Of a DNA stretch of 37,064 nucleotides, positions 33,564 through 37,064 are shown piece by piece. The position numbers and the translations under genes are program-made. Positions within the stretch are counted from its first letter, which is position 1. Each line of letters starts with the position of its first letter. Below the pieces are notes generated by a model. It had not been told where the DNA came from and made no database searches. It saw only the letters and a list, made by a program, of their open reading frames with translations. Source of the stretch: Cytophagales bacterium (GTDB taxonomy: Bacteria > Bacteroidota > Bacteroidia > Cytophagales > Cyclobacteriaceae); the NCBI GenBank assembly GCA_024643455.1, contig JAHEMV010000004.1, positions 1-37,064 of the forward strand. Direction: 5' to 3'.

Positions 33564-34685
33564 TTATCTTACCAATTCGATAATTTTTTCAATCAACTCT
33601 TTGACGGACACATCAGTTGTACCTATTCCCATGCTTATCCGGACCGAGCCAATAGCTTCCCGGTCTGTTCTCCCCATAGAAAGAATAATTCGCGAAGGTT
33701 CCATCTCGTTCGCATGACAGGCAGATCCGGTAGAAACCGAAAAACCTGATAAGGATAACGCTCCTACTATTTCTCGTCCGGAAAATCCTGGAAAGCTTAC
33801 CGAAAGCAATCCAGGAAGATCAGGTTCTGAACTGTTGATGACAAATTCAGGAAAATCCTCGAAGTGCTGTACTAATTCATTTTTTAACTGCCGGAGTCTT
33901 TTACTTTCATCCGCCATCACTTCAAGACTCCTTTTCAATGCTTTTACCATGGAAGCGACGGCAGCGACATCTTCAGTTCCTGCTCTTTTTCCCCACTCCT
34001 GCTTTCCTCCCATAATCAACGGTTCAAAATTCTCATCTCGCATTAATACGCCGGCAGCGCCTTTGACACTACCAAATTTATGTCCTGAAATCGTATAGTA
34101 GGTGCATGGAATTTCATCCATATTTACCGGGATATGCCCTACGGACTGCATCCCATCAACCATGAGTTTTACATTCCGTTCATCGCACAATTGTGCAATT
34201 TCAACTATTGGTTGAATCGCCCCCGTTTCATTGGACACATGGTTGACGCAAACAATGGAAATATCAGCATCCAGTGCTTTGACAAACTTTTTCAAATTGT
34301 AATGACCAGATTTCTCCGGGGAAAACAATTTTAGACTTTTTAAATGTTTTCGAGAAGCATACCACATCGAATCATGAACATCCATCGCCATCAGGATTTT
34401 TCCTTTCGGGTATTTATTTAAATGCCCCTCAATAATTGTATTATTCGCTTCAGAACCAGTAGCGGTAAGCAGCAGTCTACCATCATAAAAATGCAAAAGA
34501 TCACAAAACTCCTTTTTTAGCTCCAACAATTTTTGCTTCGTTGCTTTACCCTGTTGGTGAATAGAAGATGCATTAGCATAAAATGATTTACTTATTTCGC
34601 AATATTCATCCACTGCCCCCTGCCATGGTGGAGCAGAGGCCGCGTAATCAAAATATTTTGGATCGACTTGAAAGCCCATATTCAC
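33564..34685 (-). CDS. Cysteine desulfurase (class V aminotransferase, NifS/IscS-like)
   Basis: This 373-aa PLP enzyme has FDYAASAPPW at the start, TATGSEANN (PLP phosphate region), VNHVSNETGAIQP, VDGMQSVGHIPVNM and the Schiff-base lysine in SGHKFGSVKGAAGVLM. The catalytic cysteine loop is STGSACHANEMEPS. These define a NifS/IscS-type desulfurase that removes sulfur from cysteine for Fe-S cluster assembly or other sulfur acceptors. It heads the minus-strand operon that faces an operon encoding many Fe-S clusters, so a dedicated sulfur supply is likely. It is somewhat shorter than E. coli IscS, which is about 400 aa. No IscU or SufE gene is nearby. Confidence 0.92.
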   Translation of the reverse strand: MNMGFQVDPKYFDYAASAPPWQGAVDEYCEISKSFYANASSIHQQGKATKQKLLELKKEFCDLLHFYDGRLLLTATGSEANNTIIEGHLNKYPKGKILMAMDVHDSMWYASRKHLKSLKLFSPEKSGHYNLKKFVKALDADISIVCVNHVSNETGAIQPIVEIAQLCDERNVKLMVDGMQSVGHIPVNMDEIPCTYYTISGHKFGSVKGAAGVLMRDENFEPLIMGGKQEWGKRAGTEDVAAVASMVKALKRSLEVMADESKRLRQLKNELVQHFEDFPEFVINSSEPDLPGLLSVSFPGFSGREIVGALSLSGFSVSTGSACHANEMEPSRIILSMGRTDREAIGSVRISMGIGTTDVSVKELIEKIIELVR

Positions 34686-34731
34686 TAATTATTTACAGAC
34701 ATCTTCTTTTCAATGCATCGATTTCAATTTA

Positions 34732-34744
34732 CTGTAATTTACAG
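34732..34744. promoter_or_regulatory. Palindrome CTGTAATTTACAG upstream of the desulfurase gene
   Basis: The 6-bp arms CTGTAA and TTACAG flank one central base. A second half-site ATTTACAG occurs at about 34691-34698. The pair lies within 60 bp upstream of the minus-strand ATG, in the gap divergent from the NUDIX gene. It could be an operator, but chance is possible in this AT-rich gap. Confidence 0.3.
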
Positions 34745-34886
34745 CACCAGAACCAATGTCCCTGAAATTTTATTCAAATTCTGATTTTTTCATTTAGATA
34801 GTTTTTACTTTTTCAATTTAAAAGGATTATTTATTGGCATTTTTTAATCACTATGGCTTAACCATTTTAAAAAGCTTTAAGCGGTG

Positions 34887-34916
34887 TTTACAAATAAAAA
34901 GAAAAAAATAGTTTTG
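34887..34916 (+). promoter_or_regulatory. Possible promoter of the NUDIX gene
   Basis: TTTA at 34887-34890 (one mismatch from the -33 TTTG) and TAGTTTTG at 34909-34916 (an exact TAnnTTTG -7 match) are separated by 18 nt, about 40 bp upstream of the ATG at 34955. The spacing fits Bacteroidota promoters. Confidence 0.45.
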
Positions 34917-34954
34917 CTGAGTAAAATATCAAATAATGAATTCCTTAAGAGACT

Positions 34955-35371
34955 ATGAAAAAAAACAGGCCAAGTGTTGGTATAGGAGTTGTCGTCTTTA
35001 AAAATGGTAAAATCCTCCTTGGGAAAAGAAAAAATGCTCATGGAGAGGGTGCGTGGAGCTTTCCTGGAGGACATTTAGAATTTAATGAATCATGGGAGGA
35101 TTGTGCAAGACGTGAAACACTTGAAGAAACGGGTATAATCATTAAAAATATTCGTTTTGGGACTGCAACCAATGATATTTTTCAAAAGGAGAAAAAGCAC
35201 TATGTTACGATCTTCCTATTGTCTGACTATGATTCTGGAGAAGTAAAAATAATGGAACCTGAAAAATGCGAGCGTTGGGAATGGTTTGAGTGGAACAAAC
35301 TGCCCCAACCTCTTTTTGTTCCCATTCAGAATTTGCTGAAAAGAAACTATAATCCACTAAATCCGACTTAA
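34955..35371 (+). CDS. NUDIX hydrolase (MutT/NUDT15-like)
   Basis: The 138-aa protein contains a full Nudix box, GHLEFNESWEDCARRETLEETGI, matching G-x5-E-x7-R-E-x2-E-E-x-G-[ILV] at about residues 38-60. The preceding LLGKRKNAHGEGAWSFPGG is typical of the MutT/NUDT15 branch, which hydrolyses nucleoside triphosphates such as oxidised or non-canonical dNTPs. The C-terminal EWFEWNKLPQPLF is the usual family ending. The gene is divergent from the desulfurase operon and appears to be transcribed alone. The exact substrate is not predictable from sequence. Confidence 0.92.
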   Translation: MKKNRPSVGIGVVVFKNGKILLGKRKNAHGEGAWSFPGGHLEFNESWEDCARRETLEETGIIIKNIRFGTATNDIFQKEKKHYVTIFLLSDYDSGEVKIMEPEKCERWEWFEWNKLPQPLFVPIQNLLKRNYNPLNPT

Positions 35372-35429
35372 TTATATTTAAATAATTCATAAACTATATA
35401 ATCTGATCAAAGGAACGTCTCATGCCAAA

Positions 35430-35456
35430 GGAAAATAACCAGAACGGTTAATTTTG
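35430..35456 (+). terminator. Weak hairpin after the NUDIX gene
   Basis: AAAATAACC and GGTTAATTTT can pair with one bulge around a 5-nt AGAAC loop, about 60 bp past the NUDIX stop, with several T bases at the 3' side. The GC content is low, so this is only a possible terminator. The rest of the 272-bp convergent gap (35372-35643) shows nothing else I can support. Confidence 0.3.
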
Positions 35457-35643
35457 ATTGACAATACCTTGCCTTAAGTTGGTTTTTGTTTTCTTACAAA
35501 TACTGGAAAAACAATAAGTGCAATCATACCCTTCAAAAGTATAACTTTATATTATCGAAGAGGTCAACATGTCGGTTCTTCTGGCCCATGAGAAGAAGTG
35601 ACTAAGTTTAACAAATTATTATATTGTTTGAGCTTAGAGATTA

Positions 35644-37064
35644 TTAGTTATTATTGCTTTGAACAAGTAACAAATAGGTTGAGAATGGAATAATTTTATC
35701 ATTATGATAAATACTGATAAAAGCATCATGAATTCCTCTACTGATGGTGCCTTTTCTTGCTGCCTCTGCAGTTTTCAAATTATTAAATTCCCCTAAAAAG
35801 TAATAATTAATCCCCCCTACTAATTTTTTTTGAATAACGCCCAAGTCCTTTAGTTCATCAAAAGTTAGGTTTGGATTAAATCGATAGGCACCAATACTAA
35901 TTTTATATACTATTCCATTAATGCTAGTTTCACCGTATCGCTCAAGGATTTCTCCATAGCTAAGCTTTAAGATTTTGTTTGCTTGGGAAAGGTTTTCTGT
36001 TTCTGAGTCTATCTTGCTCTGTAAAGTACTGATATCCTCAAATTTTGGATTTGCTATAAGCAATGAAAGTTCTGCTCTCCTATTTTTACTATGATCTATT
36101 TCATCACATTTTTGGACCTGGCAAGGTATTACAGGATTTCCCTCTCCGAATGCAAAAGTATTCATTCTATCTTCATCTATTCCTTGTTTTACTAGAAATG
36201 ACTCAACATTATTAGCACGTCTACTGGATAACTCTTGGTTGTAGCTGTCCCTACCCCGATCGTCGGTATAGGCACTGATGACTAATTTCAAATATGGGTT
36301 ATCATGTAGTATTTGATTTGCTTTGGCCAGTTCTTGCTTACTATCATTCCTTATTTCCGCTGAATTAAAATCAAAATAGATATTTTGGAGTGAAATAATT
36401 TCAGGATTATGCACACCTAATTTTGAAAGATAGGTTAATGGTTGATTGCTAAATTCATCCATAGATCCATCAGAAATCACAAAGCTTCCATCCTGGTTTT
36501 TTAGGCAAAGTTTTCCATCGACTTCTACAACTTCAGATGGCATCCCATCAGTTAGAATATAGTACTTCTTGAAAACTCCATCACTATTCAAAACGATCAG
36601 GATCGGTGATTTATCCTTGCTAACAGATGAGGAAGCTATCTTAGAATCCTCCTTTTCATATAAATCTGAATTTTTTGATAAATTTAAAAAATTAGCATAT
36701 CCAGGAGCCATAGCTATCAGATTTTCTGAGTTACCTCCAGTATCAATGGTAAGTATTAATTTGCTAATTTGACCACCTTCCATCGGAACAGATATTGTGT
36801 TTGGTTTCAATTCCCAATCATCCTTATCCGGATGAATCGTGTATTTCTTCCCCGGGTCACCTAAAAAGCTGAATACCCCATTCCTAACCGGTACTTCAAA
36901 GCGCTCTCCGCCTTCCTCTGCCGTTACCGTAATAAATACTTCATCCAACAGGTAGCCATCCTTATTGGTTGCCAAGCCTGCCACTGGCACTTGATCCTCT
37001 TTGCCTCTGCTTAGTGGTACCTGATGGACCATATGAGCCTTGCCCGATTGGGCGTCCACTATCC
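35644..37064 (-). CDS. OmpA-family envelope protein with SPOR-like C-terminus (5' truncated by window edge)
   Basis: The minus-strand frame is open to the right edge, and the GTG at 37059 is only an apparent start, so the gene begins outside the window. The visible 471 residues begin with a carboxypeptidase-regulatory-like beta domain (GYLLDEVFITVTAEEGG). An OmpA peptidoglycan-binding domain follows at about 228-335 (IYFDFNSAEIRNDSKQELAKA, YTDDRGRDSYNQELSSRRAN, NRRAEL). The C-terminal region, YKISIGAYRFNPN through INYYFLGEFNNLKTAEAA, resembles a SPOR domain. Large OmpA proteins with PD40 repeats upstream of such domains are common in Bacteroidota envelopes; whether repeats exist here cannot be seen. 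It probably anchors an envelope structure to peptidoglycan. Confidence 0.82.
   Translation of the reverse strand, partial: IVDAQSGKAHMVHQVPLSRGKEDQVPVAGLATNKDGYLLDEVFITVTAEEGGERFEVPVRNGVFSFLGDPGKKYTIHPDKDDWELKPNTISVPMEGGQISKLILTIDTGGNSENLIAMAPGYANFLNLSKNSDLYEKEDSKIASSSVSKDKSPILIVLNSDGVFKKYYILTDGMPSEVVEVDGKLCLKNQDGSFVISDGSMDEFSNQPLTYLSKLGVHNPEIISLQNIYFDFNSAEIRNDSKQELAKANQILHDNPYLKLVISAYTDDRGRDSYNQELSSRRANNVESFLVKQGIDEDRMNTFAFGEGNPVIPCQVQKCDEIDHSKNRRAELSLLIANPKFEDISTLQSKIDSETENLSQANKILKLSYGEILERYGETSINGIVYKISIGAYRFNPNLTFDELKDLGVIQKKLVGGINYYFLGEFNNLKTAEAARKGTISRGIHDAFISIYHNDKIIPFSTYLLLVQSNNN

Noticed and set aside
1-37064. CRISPR arrays, tRNA/rRNA genes, insertion sequences, prophage
   Set aside because: No regular spacer-repeat blocks, no tRNA-like cloverleaf segments and no transposase, integrase or phage proteins were found on reading the gaps and the ORF list.

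Overview
The window looks like chromosomal DNA of a member of the Bacteroidota. The base composition is AT-rich, there are no strong Shine-Dalgarno sites, promoter-like TAnnTTTG elements occur, and the gene families (OmpA/SPOR-like envelope protein, flotillin plus NfeD-like pair, many 'PQQ-like' beta-propellers) fit free-living or environmental Bacteroidota, possibly Saprospiria-like. The genus assignment is inference. I see no rRNA, tRNA, CRISPR array, transposase or phage gene.

Left region (1-7382, + strand): a tightly overlapping operon of three small membrane proteins (the first cut by the window edge), a patatin-like lipase, a membrane-anchored metallophosphoesterase and a GMC/cholesterol-oxidase-like flavoenzyme carrying a CxxCxxCxxxC motif. 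A membrane protein with a HELAHVxQ zinc-peptidase motif follows. This looks like a lipid or sterol modification set. Next come a SnoaL-like protein (+), a flotillin plus NfeD-like pair (- strand, with a good terminator) and a GNAT acetyltransferase (+).

Central region (about 11.75-34.7 kb) is the most interesting part. It holds a 12-gene, 18-kb + strand operon (11909-29811) and a convergent four-gene - strand operon (34685-29907). The + operon encodes, in order: two beta-propellers, a membrane-anchored NHL-like propeller with a GCCNPAHF motif, a 65-aa twin-arginine four-cysteine protein, a Tat-exported NapG-like polyferredoxin, a NapH/NosR-like membrane polyferredoxin, a membrane-anchored PQQ-like propeller, a NuoE-thioredoxin-NuoF-ferredoxin fusion, a NuoG-GltD chimera, another exported propeller, a GT4 glycosyltransferase, and a LolD/MacB-type ABC ATPase with a large FtsX-type permease. 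The - operon encodes a cysteine desulfurase, an unfamiliar cytoplasmic domain fused through one membrane helix to an ArsF-like CxxC domain, an ArsG/CcdA-like membrane protein, and a fifth PQQ-like propeller.

My reading (inference) is that both operons build one envelope electron-transfer system. A soluble NADH-oxidising NuoEFG-like module would exchange electrons with a NapGH-like membrane and periplasmic iron-sulfur relay, in contact with several periplasmic beta-propellers. The desulfurase would supply sulfur for the many Fe-S clusters. No terminal reductase or dehydrogenase with a recognisable active site is in the window, so the substrate is unknown. A palindrome resembling an FNR/CRP box lies about 41 bp upstream of the predicted transcription start of the + operon, which would fit redox or oxygen control.

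Right edge: a NUDIX hydrolase (+) and the 3' part of a large OmpA-family envelope protein (-), cut by the window end.
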